A DNA stretch of 64,000 nt from Halotia branconii CENA392 (lineage in GTDB: Bacteria; Cyanobacteriota; Cyanobacteriia; Cyanobacteriales; Nostocaceae), in assembly GCF_029953635.1 (NCBI RefSeq), contig NZ_CP124543.1, positions 434,001-498,000 of the forward strand, in the 5' to 3' direction. The position numbers and the translations under genes were made by a program. Positions 25,766-33,594 of the stretch are shown here, piece by piece; position 1 is the stretch's first letter, and each line of letters starts with the position of its first letter. The notes below the pieces were generated by a model. That model did not search any database, was not told where the DNA came from, and saw only the letters and a program-made list of their open reading frames with translations.

Positions 25766-27424
25766 ATGGCATCTACTATTCAAGCTTTACCAACGGAAGT
25801 CGTATATTTGATTACCGCCGGAGAGGTAATCGACTCTTTTGCATCGGTGGTGCGGGAATTGGTGGAAAATTCCCTAGATGCAGGTGCAACAAGGATTGTA
25901 GTTTATTTGTGGCCGCAGCAATGGCGAGTTCATGTAACCGATAATGGTTGTGGCATGAACCTAGAAGACTTGCAACAAGCAGCCACAGCCCACAGCACGA
26001 GTAAAATCCGTTCTAGTGACGATTTGTGGAAAATCAACAGTTTGGGGTTTCGGGGCGAAGCGTTGCACAGTTTGACGACTTTAGCTGAGGTGGAGATTTT
26101 GAGTCGTCCACTAGGAAAGTCAGGATGGCGGGTTGTCTATGGTAATGGCGGAAAGGCGATGCAAGTAGAAGCAACTGCGATCGCTCCTGGTACAGTTGTT
26201 GCAGTAGCTAATTTATTTGGTAATTGCTCATCTCGTCGTCAGGGATTACCAACAACAGCACAACAAATGAAAGCTGTACAGGCGACAATTCACCAAATCG
26301 CCCTTTGTCATCCTCAAGTCACTTGGCAAGTTTGGCAAAATGACCGCCAATGGTTCACTATCTGTCCTGCTGGAACAACAGGACAACTACTACCGCAGAT
26401 TCTCAATCAGGTACGACAGGGTGATTTGCAAGAAGTAAAATTAGAACTGTCTCACCCGCCAAATTCACTACTTAACCTAGTTATCGGATTACCTGACCGT
26501 TGTCATCGCCATCGCCCTGATTGGGTAAGAGTAGCGATTAATAGGCGGATGGTAAACTCACCAGAAATAGAACAGGCGATTTTATCAGCATTTCATAGAA
26601 CATTACCACGCGATCGCTATCCAATTTGCATCTTACATCTTGCCATTTCCCCTGAGCAAATTAACTGGAATCGCAATCCAGCTAAAACAGAAATTTACCT
26701 CAACGAAATTAGTTATTGGCAAGAACAAATTACCCAAGTAATTGACCAAGCACTACGAATTTCTCCTACCAATATTAAAGAATCTGTCCACACAACCAGA
26801 GTTAGTAAGTTACTCAAAGCCGCAGAAACCAAAGGCGGCTACAATTTCAATCCTCAAAACTTCAATGAAGATCATAAAACTTTTAACTCGTTAAAAGCTG
26901 TTGCTCAAGTTAGCAACACTTATATTGTTGTAGAACATCCTGGTGGAATGTGGTTAGTAGAACAGCACATCGCCCATGAGCGAGTTTTGTATGAGCAATT
27001 GTGCGATGAGTGGCAACTTGTTCCCATTGAACCACCAACTATTCTTTATCAATTGTCGCCAGCACAAGTTTCCCAACTGCAACGTATCGGTTTAGATATT
27101 GAACCCTTTGGCGAACAACTCTGGGCAGTCCGAACCTTACCCGCAATGCTACAGCAACGAGATGACTGTGCCGAAGCCATTTTAGAACTTAGTTGGGGAG
27201 GCGACTTACAAACGGCTCAAGTAGCTGTCGCTTGTCGGAGTGCTATTCGCAACGGCACACCAATGAATCTGCAAGAAATGCAGACACTTTTAGATAATTG
27301 GCAACGCACTCGCAACCCCCGCACCTGTCCTCACGGACGACCAATTTATTTATCGCTAGAAGAATCTGCTTTAGCAAGGTTTTTCCGGCGCAATTGGGTA
27401 ATCGGCAAAAGTCACGGGATTTAA
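25766..27424 (+). CDS. mutL: DNA mismatch repair protein MutL
   Basis: Starting at ATG 25766 (552 residues); an earlier in-frame start at 25685 would add 27 residues lacking homology. The N-terminal GHKL ATPase is clear: ITAGEVIDSFASVVRELVENSLDAGATRI, VTDNGCGMN, TAHSTSKI and SLGFRGEALHSL. The C-terminal part keeps the nuclease-type motifs: EQHIAHERVLYE (variant of DQHA-x2-E-x4-E), VACRSAIRNG and TCPHGRP. This suggests the strand-nicking MutL type found in organisms lacking MutH. Converges on and overlaps the DUF2079 gene by 54 bases. Confidence 0.95.
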   Translation: MASTIQALPTEVVYLITAGEVIDSFASVVRELVENSLDAGATRIVVYLWPQQWRVHVTDNGCGMNLEDLQQAATAHSTSKIRSSDDLWKINSLGFRGEALHSLTTLAEVEILSRPLGKSGWRVVYGNGGKAMQVEATAIAPGTVVAVANLFGNCSSRRQGLPTTAQQMKAVQATIHQIALCHPQVTWQVWQNDRQWFTICPAGTTGQLLPQILNQVRQGDLQEVKLELSHPPNSLLNLVIGLPDRCHRHRPDWVRVAINRRMVNSPEIEQAILSAFHRTLPRDRYPICILHLAISPEQINWNRNPAKTEIYLNEISYWQEQITQVIDQALRISPTNIKESVHTTRVSKLLKAAETKGGYNFNPQNFNEDHKTFNSLKAVAQVSNTYIVVEHPGGMWLVEQHIAHERVLYEQLCDEWQLVPIEPPTILYQLSPAQVSQLQRIGLDIEPFGEQLWAVRTLPAMLQQRDDCAEAILELSWGGDLQTAQVAVACRSAIRNGTPMNLQEMQTLLDNWQRTRNPRTCPHGRPIYLSLEESALARFFRRNWVIGKSHGI

Positions 27425-29080
27425 TGATTGAATATTTAAAATCTGTAACTGTTGCCGAAATTGCAACCAAGCTGCTGTTGCTTGGATATCTGAACTAGCA
27501 CCTTTTTTGAGCAAGACTACACCATTTTGAAAACCGATGATTCCATATTCTTGATTATTGCTAAGGCGATCAACAAGTTTTGCTAAATCTTGTAACTGTC
27601 GGCGATCGTCTTTAAATGCCGCTTGATATTGTTGTAATTGCCAAAGATCAGCGATCGCATAATCTACTTTAGTTACTTCTTGAGCATCATTGCGTAATTC
27701 CAAAGCAGGTAAGCGCAAAATTCCTCGACGGCCCGAAAGATGGGGTACAAGGTAAGTAGTGGCAGAAACACTAGCATCTGGGGGAATTTGTGCTAATAAA
27801 AGACGTATTTTAGCTACATGCTGCCACTGTTGAGGAAGTGAAATGTATACCCAGGGTTTGACAGAATCGGGAATCAGAAAATAAAAAGTCCGATTAGGGT
27901 TAGATGTAAAGCTAAAAAATAGCGATAGACAAATACAACCAATCCACAAGCGACGAAAAGAAGGTTTAAATTTGTGCTGATGCTGTGACCACCAAAGAAT
28001 TGCTCCGTAACATAAGCCTGGTACAACAGTTAAAGCGTAGCGGACTGTAATTGCTAGTACCAAACTTCCCTTACCTAAAAGTAATTGTAAAAGCGGAAAA
28101 CCGGCAATCATCCAAGCAGCAGGAGAAATGGCAGGTACAAAAGCTAATGGCAGCCATTGACCGATTAAATATTTAATTGTTCTGTCTACAGGCGTTACTA
28201 GTTCTACTAACAACCGCCACGGGTTGCTAATCATACCCCAAATAATCTCTAGGGTAGAAGCTTTATTCCCATCAGCATACTGACCAAACCGTTCTAGCAT
28301 AAAGCGCTGGGAAATATCTTGAGAAAATAACGGCATGATTAGGTTGGTGAGAACCAACATATAGCCAAAACTGAGAACACAGACACCAATTCCAGCACGG
28401 GGAAAGCGTTTACTCAAAATCATATAAATTCCCACGCCAAATAAACCCACACCAGAATCTTCGCGGACAGCCAAAACCAAAACTGCCATCAGCCAAAATA
28501 ACCACCACCAGCGTTTTTCTATTGCTAGGAGGAGGGTAAAAATAAATAGGGGGATTTGGCTAATATCGTGGAAATTACTTAAGGTTGGGCCAATAACTGC
28601 ATTAGCAGCATAAAAACTGGCAGTAATCATCACTGCCAATGATGGTTGTAAATATTGCCGTGCCAATATGTACAAAACTACACCCGCAGCAGTGACCAGT
28701 GTGACTTGTAAAAATGTTAAAGTCGCGGGAGAAGGAAATAAAGCGTAGATTGGCCACCACAGCAATAAAGCTGGGGTAAAGTGTTGACCAAGGCGATGAT
28801 AAAAAACTGTGGGAACTTCTCCAGCGTGGATAACATTAGTAGAAAGACTAGAAGAAAGGGAACTTTGAAAAAAGCGACCGTGGAGATTATTCCAAAAAAC
28901 TTGGTTAAAAATCCCTTGGTCGAAGGAAGCGTAAAAACTATAGTAACGGTGCAGGGTAAAGAACAAACATAAGATAAAAAAGACTCCTGCTAATTGCAGG
29001 ATAGTAACGCTGGGATTTCCTCGCTCAAGCTTCCACTTTGACATTAGTTGCAGTTTGTTGTGCATGTTTGACCACATCAC
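27371..29080 (-). CDS. DUF2079 polytopic membrane protein
   Basis: 569 residues with about ten membrane segments. The N-terminal periplasmic-loop signature of DUF2079 is present: HRYYSFYASFDQGIFNQVFWN and GQHFTPALLLWWPIYALFP, with FHDISQIPLFIFTLLLA and REDSGVGLFGVGIYM further on. These proteins resemble GT-C glycosyltransferases and are assumed to act in lipid-linked sugar transfer (family knowledge). The gene end overlaps the mutL 3' end in antisense. Confidence 0.9.
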   Translation of the reverse strand: MMWSNMHNKLQLMSKWKLERGNPSVTILQLAGVFFILCLFFTLHRYYSFYASFDQGIFNQVFWNNLHGRFFQSSLSSSLSTNVIHAGEVPTVFYHRLGQHFTPALLLWWPIYALFPSPATLTFLQVTLVTAAGVVLYILARQYLQPSLAVMITASFYAANAVIGPTLSNFHDISQIPLFIFTLLLAIEKRWWWLFWLMAVLVLAVREDSGVGLFGVGIYMILSKRFPRAGIGVCVLSFGYMLVLTNLIMPLFSQDISQRFMLERFGQYADGNKASTLEIIWGMISNPWRLLVELVTPVDRTIKYLIGQWLPLAFVPAISPAAWMIAGFPLLQLLLGKGSLVLAITVRYALTVVPGLCYGAILWWSQHQHKFKPSFRRLWIGCICLSLFFSFTSNPNRTFYFLIPDSVKPWVYISLPQQWQHVAKIRLLLAQIPPDASVSATTYLVPHLSGRRGILRLPALELRNDAQEVTKVDYAIADLWQLQQYQAAFKDDRRQLQDLAKLVDRLSNNQEYGIIGFQNGVVLLKKGASSDIQATAAWLQFRQQLQILNIQSLNPVTFADYPIAPEKPC

Positions 29081-29161
29081 TCACCCTTTCAGGGGCAAAA
29101 CTTAAAAAATATTTAAAGATTTGCGGTGAGAGGATGTCAATGTTCCCAAGAATCTCTCGTT

Positions 29162-30160
29162 TTAATTTTCTGCCGCTGAAAACTGTTTTTGTATATTTTT
29201 ATATTCTTTTTTGATTTCATCAGCTAGTAATTGGGGATTTAAAATTTGAACATTTGCCCCATATTTTAAGATGCGTTGTCGAAACCAAAACCAATAATCT
29301 ATCGTTGCTTCGATGTCGCGGAATTTGCCTTCTGGGTCGTTGTAAATAACAATCTCATCTTTACGTCGAGGCTTATAGTTAGATAATTGCCCAGTTGTGC
29401 GATAGTTTACTTTTAATGTAGGAAAATCACAGGATATCCAATGAGTATCTGATGCAGCACCAACATTAACGATTTTATCGAGGCGAAAGATATGATTTTG
29501 GTCGATGTTGTGCCAATAATCAAACCACCCAGAACGCCAGTCAGGAATGAAAGCAAATAGGTAAAGCAGACCATCATGTAATCGTAGTTCAGAACGGTCA
29601 ATATCCCAGATTCGTCCTTTTGCTCCTGGTTTACTTTGATAGCGGATAGTGTAGCGGCATTGTTGCACAAAACGTTCTTGGAGTTGGCGAACGATCGCAT
29701 CTAGTTTATTCTCGCTATAGTCAACCGGAGGACTAAAATCAACTTTAATAGATGCTGGTATATCTGATTCTGTAATATTGCCAATACGTTGGATTTGGCT
29801 TGCTTGGGCAGAGAAACCCATATCAGCGAGGAAATACGCCGCTGTTGCCAGGGCTTCTCGCTGTTCGCTAGAAATCAGCACAGGAAAATTAGACTCGACT
29901 AGTTCATAGGGATGGTGTGGTGCGCTTTTAATTTCAATCCCGCAGTCTCTCAGTTTGCGAATTGTGCGGGTAATTTTTTGTTTAACATTAGCATTATCGA
30001 CAGATTTGCCATGCTGTTCTAGAAAAATTGAGAGTAAATCTACTAGTTCTTCCCGTCGCCGTGGCTTTTCGGCTAGAAGTCTGAGGATTTCTAAGGCAAA
30101 GGCGACTTGGTTGTAATTGCCGTCACTTTTGGAGGACATGCTTGAAGAAAATGTTGCCAA
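29162..30160 (-). CDS. WYL-domain transcriptional regulator
   Basis: 332 residues. N-terminal DNA-binding region with FALEILRLLAEKPRRREELVDLL and VKQKITRTIRKLRDCGIEIK; C-terminal WYL-type domain with CRYTIRYQSKPGAKGRIWDI, LYLFAFIPDWRSGW and HIFRLDKIVNVG, then the WCX tail ATIDYWFWFRQRILKYG. WYL regulators commonly control CRISPR-Cas loci, including a type I-D locus in Synechocystis (from memory). With array 1 only 2 kb away, a link to this CRISPR locus is a reasonable inference. Confidence 0.88.
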   Translation of the reverse strand: MATFSSSMSSKSDGNYNQVAFALEILRLLAEKPRRREELVDLLSIFLEQHGKSVDNANVKQKITRTIRKLRDCGIEIKSAPHHPYELVESNFPVLISSEQREALATAAYFLADMGFSAQASQIQRIGNITESDIPASIKVDFSPPVDYSENKLDAIVRQLQERFVQQCRYTIRYQSKPGAKGRIWDIDRSELRLHDGLLYLFAFIPDWRSGWFDYWHNIDQNHIFRLDKIVNVGAASDTHWISCDFPTLKVNYRTTGQLSNYKPRRKDEIVIYNDPEGKFRDIEATIDYWFWFRQRILKYGANVQILNPQLLADEIKKEYKNIQKQFSAAEN

Positions 30161-30398
30161 CTGTTGCTAAAGCATCGATTCAGTAATCAAAAACCTAACC
30201 ACTCAACCCCTTCCCTACGAGGTAAGAGGGAGCTAAATTCCCTAAAATCATTAATTTGAGAGTTTAGGGACTTGCATGAAAATAAAGTACCAGTAAACCG
30301 AGTTTCGACACTTCGACATGGTTCGACTACGCTCACCAGCCGCTCAGTGCATCGCTCCGCTCAACTTTCGACGGCTGAGGGTTGTGTTAAAAGATTTA

Positions 30399-30471
30399 GG
30401 CGTTACAATTGTAACGCCGAGTTTCGACTGCGCTCAACTCTCGACGGCTGAAGGTTGAGCGCAGTCGAAAC
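30399..30471. repeat. 20-bp palindrome and 18-bp-stem hairpin
   Basis: A perfect palindrome GGCGTTACAATTGTAACGCC (30399-30418), immediately followed by arms GTTTCGACTGCGCTCAAC (30421-30438) and GTTGAGCGCAGTCGAAAC (30454-30471). The second is of a dispersed TTTCGACTGCGCTCA repeat type, with further partial copies at 30301-30380. The palindrome could be an operator. Confidence 0.75.
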
Positions 30472-30552
30472 CTGACTGGTTGGGACACTATTAACCCGCA
30501 AATCCCTTAGCAGAAAATTTTGACGTTGATGTTTCCGTAGATAGGCAGATTC

Positions 30553-30579
30553 GCCCCCAATTGATTGGGGGCATTTTTT
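30553..30579 (+). terminator. intrinsic terminator without an upstream gene
   Basis: Stem GCCCCCAA / TTGGGGGC with TTGA loop followed by ATTTTTT on the plus strand: a strong rho-independent terminator. No plus-strand gene ends here; the nearest upstream sequence is 390 bases without a reading frame. It is wrong-handed for the minus-strand gene at 30587. It therefore hints at a small RNA ending here. Confidence 0.75.
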
Positions 30580-30586
30580 GGGATAG

Positions 30587-30889
30587 TTATTGCACCACAA
30601 TTGGTCTATTTAAAATGCTCATTACCTCGTCGGGGTTGGGAGTTGGTAGCAAAGGACTCCAATCACCAACCTGGGCATAACCAATCACCTGTAAATGGTG
30701 AATTGTGCTGATTACAGCTTTAGAAGAACCAATCAACAAATGTTTTAGCGGTTCTTTAACAGGGTTGGCTTGAGAATCAACTTGATTGGTGGTGGGGTTA
30801 GCACCTAATAAAAAGCCTTGAATTAGATTTACATCCTCTTCTAAAGCAGTTGTCGTTTGTTGGGCAATACTTTTTATTTGTGTCATCAT
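30587..30889 (-). CDS. hypothetical protein (100 aa)
   Basis: Starts at ATG 30889 (or Met 2). Helical N-terminus (SIAQQTTTALEEDVNLIQGFLLGANP), central KEPLKHLLIGSSKAVISTIHHLQVIGYAQVGDWSPLLPTPNPDEVMSIL. No family recognised. The C-terminal WSPLLP...EVMSIL region looks well conserved in style and argues for a real gene. Transcribed away from the ribbon-helix-helix gene, with two HIP1 sites in the shared upstream region. Confidence 0.65.
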   Translation of the reverse strand: MMTQIKSIAQQTTTALEEDVNLIQGFLLGANPTTNQVDSQANPVKEPLKHLLIGSSKAVISTIHHLQVIGYAQVGDWSPLLPTPNPDEVMSILNRPIVVQ

Positions 30890-31083
30890 TTATGAGTCTC
30901 CCAATAGGGGGTAAAGACAAGCGATCGCTTTTCCGGTTGGCGCTGGGAGCGATCGCTTTGCCGTTGCAATGTGCAACACTCATAACTGTAACATATAAGA
31001 TTCTAATTGTATACTATTAGTTTCTAAAAAGATGTTTTTAACATTTTAGCGAATCTTATGGCGTACTATAGGATGCAAAAGCG

Positions 31084-31296
31084 ATGATTAAAAATAAAGT
31101 GAGTAAACGATTTACTGTAACTCTTCCAGATTCAGTGTTTGAAGATTTAGAGATCTTGGCAGATGCCCAAGGCAGACCAACAGCAAATCTTGCTGCTTTC
31201 TTGATTGAAGTCGGTATCTGTCAAATCAAAGAACGAGGGGAATTTCCAGACATGCCAAAATCCTCCAAAGTTCAGAAAACTAAGGAGGATACCTAA
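31084..31296 (+). CDS. ribbon-helix-helix (CopG-like) DNA-binding protein
   Basis: 70 residues with the RHH pattern: beta strand KRFTVTLPDSVFEDLEILAD and helices GRPTANLAAFLIEVGICQIKERGEF. Members are small dimeric repressors of plasmid copy control or toxin-antitoxin operons (family knowledge). A PIN-domain toxin relic lies 300 bp downstream on the same strand, so it may be a surviving antitoxin, although the relic's usual partner family is different. Confidence 0.8.
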   Translation: MIKNKVSKRFTVTLPDSVFEDLEILADAQGRPTANLAAFLIEVGICQIKERGEFPDMPKSSKVQKTKEDT

Positions 31297-31338
31297 TATT
31301 GGCATCATTGTTAAAGAGCGATCGCACTTATCAAAATT

Positions 31339-31430
31339 AGGACTTACGCAATAACTCTTTGAAACTCCTATTTCTCTTTGTTCTCAGCGTCCTCTGCGGT
31401 TAGGTTTTCCGTTGCCTATGCGTAAGTCCT
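31339..31430. mobile_element. 92-bp MITE with AGGACTTACGCA ends
   Basis: Perfect 12-bp terminal inverted repeats AGGACTTACGCA (31339-31350) and TGCGTAAGTCCT (31419-31430), enclosing a TTCTCAGCGTCCTCTGCGGT-type dispersed repeat. Such ends occur on cyanobacterial IS5-like elements (from memory). Too short to code for a protein. Confidence 0.65.
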
Positions 31431-31596
31431 GAAAATAACGTACTGCGATCGCGCTTGAACTTTGAATCAAAAAAACTTGATACAGCTAGAGTTGTGGGAT
31501 GTAGCAGAAGCAATTTCCTGAGTATGCTGTGGGTTAGTAAAATTTATGTATGACTGTATTGAGTTTCCTTTGTCTACAGGAATTAGCTATGAGTAA

Positions 31597-31770
31597 ATTT
31601 ATTCAGCCATTAAACTTGTGTTGCAAGCTATTACTTTTAGTTGGTTACAAGTTCGCTCAGTTTCAACAATAGCGCCCAGCATTCCATTAGAATTAGATAA
31701 TGGTGAAAGGGAAGTGATCGCTTTAGCATTAGAAACTGGTGAACAGCGAATACTATTGAATTTTATCTAA
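31597..31770 (+). pseudogene. C-terminal relic of a PIN-domain DUF3368 (VapC-like) toxin
   Basis: The frame between stops at 31594 and 31768 reads FSWLQVRSVSTIAPSIPLEL, then DNGEREVIALALETGEQRIL, the hallmark middle of DUF3368 toxins (L-D-x-G-E-x-E-A-I-x-L-A), but then ends NFI-stop where LLDDxxGR should follow. The N-terminal PIN half is absent. A truncated relic; it overlaps the convergent hypothetical gene by 18 bases. Confidence 0.65.
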
Positions 31771-32079
31771 ATTATCCATTGGATCATCTCTGCCGATGCC
31801 AAGCGATCGCAGTTTAGCTTTGACATTTTCCCAATCTTGCCCACAGTAATAATACTTTTTGTCCCGAATATCGGCCAAGTACAAACCAGGCTTGCCGCCA
31901 TTTATGCGAAATAGTTCAACCAAAACTTTGATTTTAGTTAATCCGTTTCTTTCAAGCGTTGATTTTAAATCTGTAGAAATGCCGTGAGGGTTATGAAAAA
32001 TGTCGCCGCCGTGGAAAAACCATTTTGTTCCCTCACGCTCGTAAATTTGAAAGTGGATGGGTGCGTGAATATTAATCAT
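31753..32079 (-). CDS. hypothetical protein (108 aa)
   Basis: Start chosen at ATG 32079 (MINIHAPIHFQIYEREG); an ATG at 32115 would lie inside the first CRISPR repeat. Soluble, with mixed alpha/beta pattern: KWFFHGGDIFHNPHG, LKSTLERNGLTKIKVLVELFR, GLYLADIRDKKYYYCGQDWENVKAKLRSLGI. No family recognised. It sits at the distal (trailer) end of array 1 and may owe its transcription to read-through from the array. Confidence 0.65.
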   Translation of the reverse strand: MINIHAPIHFQIYEREGTKWFFHGGDIFHNPHGISTDLKSTLERNGLTKIKVLVELFRINGGKPGLYLADIRDKKYYYCGQDWENVKAKLRSLGIGRDDPMDNLDKIQ

Positions 32080-32108
32080 AATTCTCTTAGCTATTAAGCA
32101 GTTGATCT

Positions 32109-33097
32109 GTTTCAATTCCGTCGCCGGGTTTCATTTATTTGAAAGTCCTCAAGATGGCGTTTGCTGCACCTTTAGCGGCAAGTTTCAATCCCGTTGCCGG
32201 GTTTCATTTATTTGAAAGTCCAATCACGCTGCTTATAGTATTGAAAAGCTTCTTTGTTTCAATCCCGTTGCCGGGTTTCATTTATTTGAAAGTGGTGTTG
32301 TTGAGTCATCTATAACTCTACCAGCTAAGTTTCAATCCCGTTGCCGGGTTTCATTTATTTGAAAGTCTTAATAGGTTCACTAGAAGAACCAGAACTTGTA
32401 AGTTTCAATCCCGTTGCCGGGTTTCATTTATTTGAAAGTTACTGCCCTTTTGTCCTGTTGTCGCAGTCCGGGAAAGTTTCAATCCCGTTGCCGGGTTTCA
32501 TTTATTTGAAAGTTGAAGTGCCTACCGTTAATTGTGAATTAATAGACGAAATCGTTTCAATCCCGTTGCCGGGTTTCATTTATTTGAAAGGCTACAACTT
32601 TGACAATTTCTAAAAACGACCTTGTAGCGTTTCAATCCCGTTGCCGGGTTTCATTTATTTGAAAGCCATAGTTAGTTATTCGTTTATCAAAAATGACCCG
32701 TTTCAATCCCGTTGCCGGGTTTCATTTATTTGAAAGAGAGATAGTAATATTGTTGGGTCGTGTTTCTGCTGGGTTTCAATCCCGTTGCCGGGTTTCATTT
32801 ATTTGAAAGTGCTAGCGCTCCTAGTGAATATCCCCCACGGGTTAGTTTCAATCCCGTTGCCGGGTTTCATTTATTTGAAAGTGAATCATGACACGGCGTG
32901 ATTCTTGCACCAGCTGGTTTCAATCCCGTTGCCGGGTTTCATTTATTTGAAAGCCTAACCAATTTATCTAGATTAAGGGTACAGGACTGTTTCAATCCCG
33001 TTGCCGGGTTTCATTTATTTGAAAGAGTCACAACAAAAGCTGGTGTGCAGAGGTCTGACTGTTTCAATCCCGTTGCCGGGTTTCATTTATTTGAAAG
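32109..33097 (-). CRISPR. CRISPR array 1: 14 repeats of 37 nt, 13 spacers (type I-D)
   Basis: Repeats start at 32109, 32182, 32256, 32329, 32402, 32476, 32554, 32629, 32700, 32773, 32845, 32917, 32989 and 33061. Spacers are 34-41 nt. Read on the minus strand the repeat begins CTTTCAAATAAATG and ends CGGGATTGAAAC, giving the usual ATTGAAAC crRNA 5' handle. The copy at 32109-32145 differs at two positions, as expected for the oldest, trailer-end repeat, so the leader is at the 33.1 kb side next to cas2. All other repeats are identical by eye. Confidence 0.97.
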
Positions 33098-33291
33098 CCC
33101 GCCAGCCAGAAGCTAATCATAGAGCAAATCCCAACCTAAATTTTGGCGGGAGTCATTTAAAAGCCCGTTTCCGGTATTCATGAACAAGCTCTAGATTTAT
33201 TCTTAAAACTCGAAACTATTGATTTATCAAGGTTCTGAGGATTTGGCGGGAGGTGGGGGGTTTTCGCCCGTGCTTTGCCCTGCCAAAAATC
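33098..33291 (-). promoter_or_regulatory. leader of CRISPR array 1
   Basis: About 194 bp between array 1 and the cas2 stop. Its outer 50 bases (33241-33291) are nearly the exact inverse of 41847-41897 in the array 2 leader, including AAAGCACGGGCGAAAAC and CCACCTCCCGCCAAATC; CAGAACCTTGATAA and the array-proximal GGCTGGCGGG are also shared. Conservation at both ends of the leader suggests promoter and adaptation (Cas1-Cas2/Cas4) signals. Confidence 0.85.
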
Positions 33292-33300
33292 TTACTAGCA

Positions 33301-33594
33301 TCATAATATAATCGTCTCTTGTTGTCGAGGTTGCTCGGAACCATAAGTAATAGTCTTACGTACTGATCCAGCATCCAAAACATAAATACGTACTGAATCT
33401 TCAGATGTTTTGATCAAGTTTTCAACTTGCACCTTAAGTTTAGCAAACTGGACGGTCGTTAAAAAACATTCAAATACGCTGTATTGCGTCCAAGTTCCAT
33501 AGCCGGAAAGCATTTTATGTAGTTTGGTTCGCCGCTTATTCGCCGCTTTGCTATCAGGCAAATCATAAATTATCAGGTAAAACAAAGTACTCAT
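33301..33594 (-). CDS. cas2: CRISPR-associated endonuclease Cas2
   Basis: 97 residues with the ferredoxin-like Cas2 fold: FYLIIYDLPDSKAANKRRTKLHKML with the conserved aspartate after the first strand, YSVFECFLTTVQFAKL, and SVRIYVLDAGSV. It forms the spacer-integration complex with Cas1. It is the last gene of the minus-strand cas operon, overlapping the cas1 stop by four bases (translational coupling), and its stop lies 10 bp from the array 1 leader. Confidence 0.95.
   Translation of the reverse strand: MSTLFYLIIYDLPDSKAANKRRTKLHKMLSGYGTWTQYSVFECFLTTVQFAKLKVQVENLIKTSEDSVRIYVLDAGSVRKTITYGSEQPRQQETIIL

Noticed and set aside
32341..33183. Several plus-strand reading frames of 60-90 codons with repeated FNPVAGFHLFE or IPLPGFIYLK peptides
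   Set aside because: They are translations of the CRISPR repeat in array 1; the same applies to 42631-42855 in array 2.
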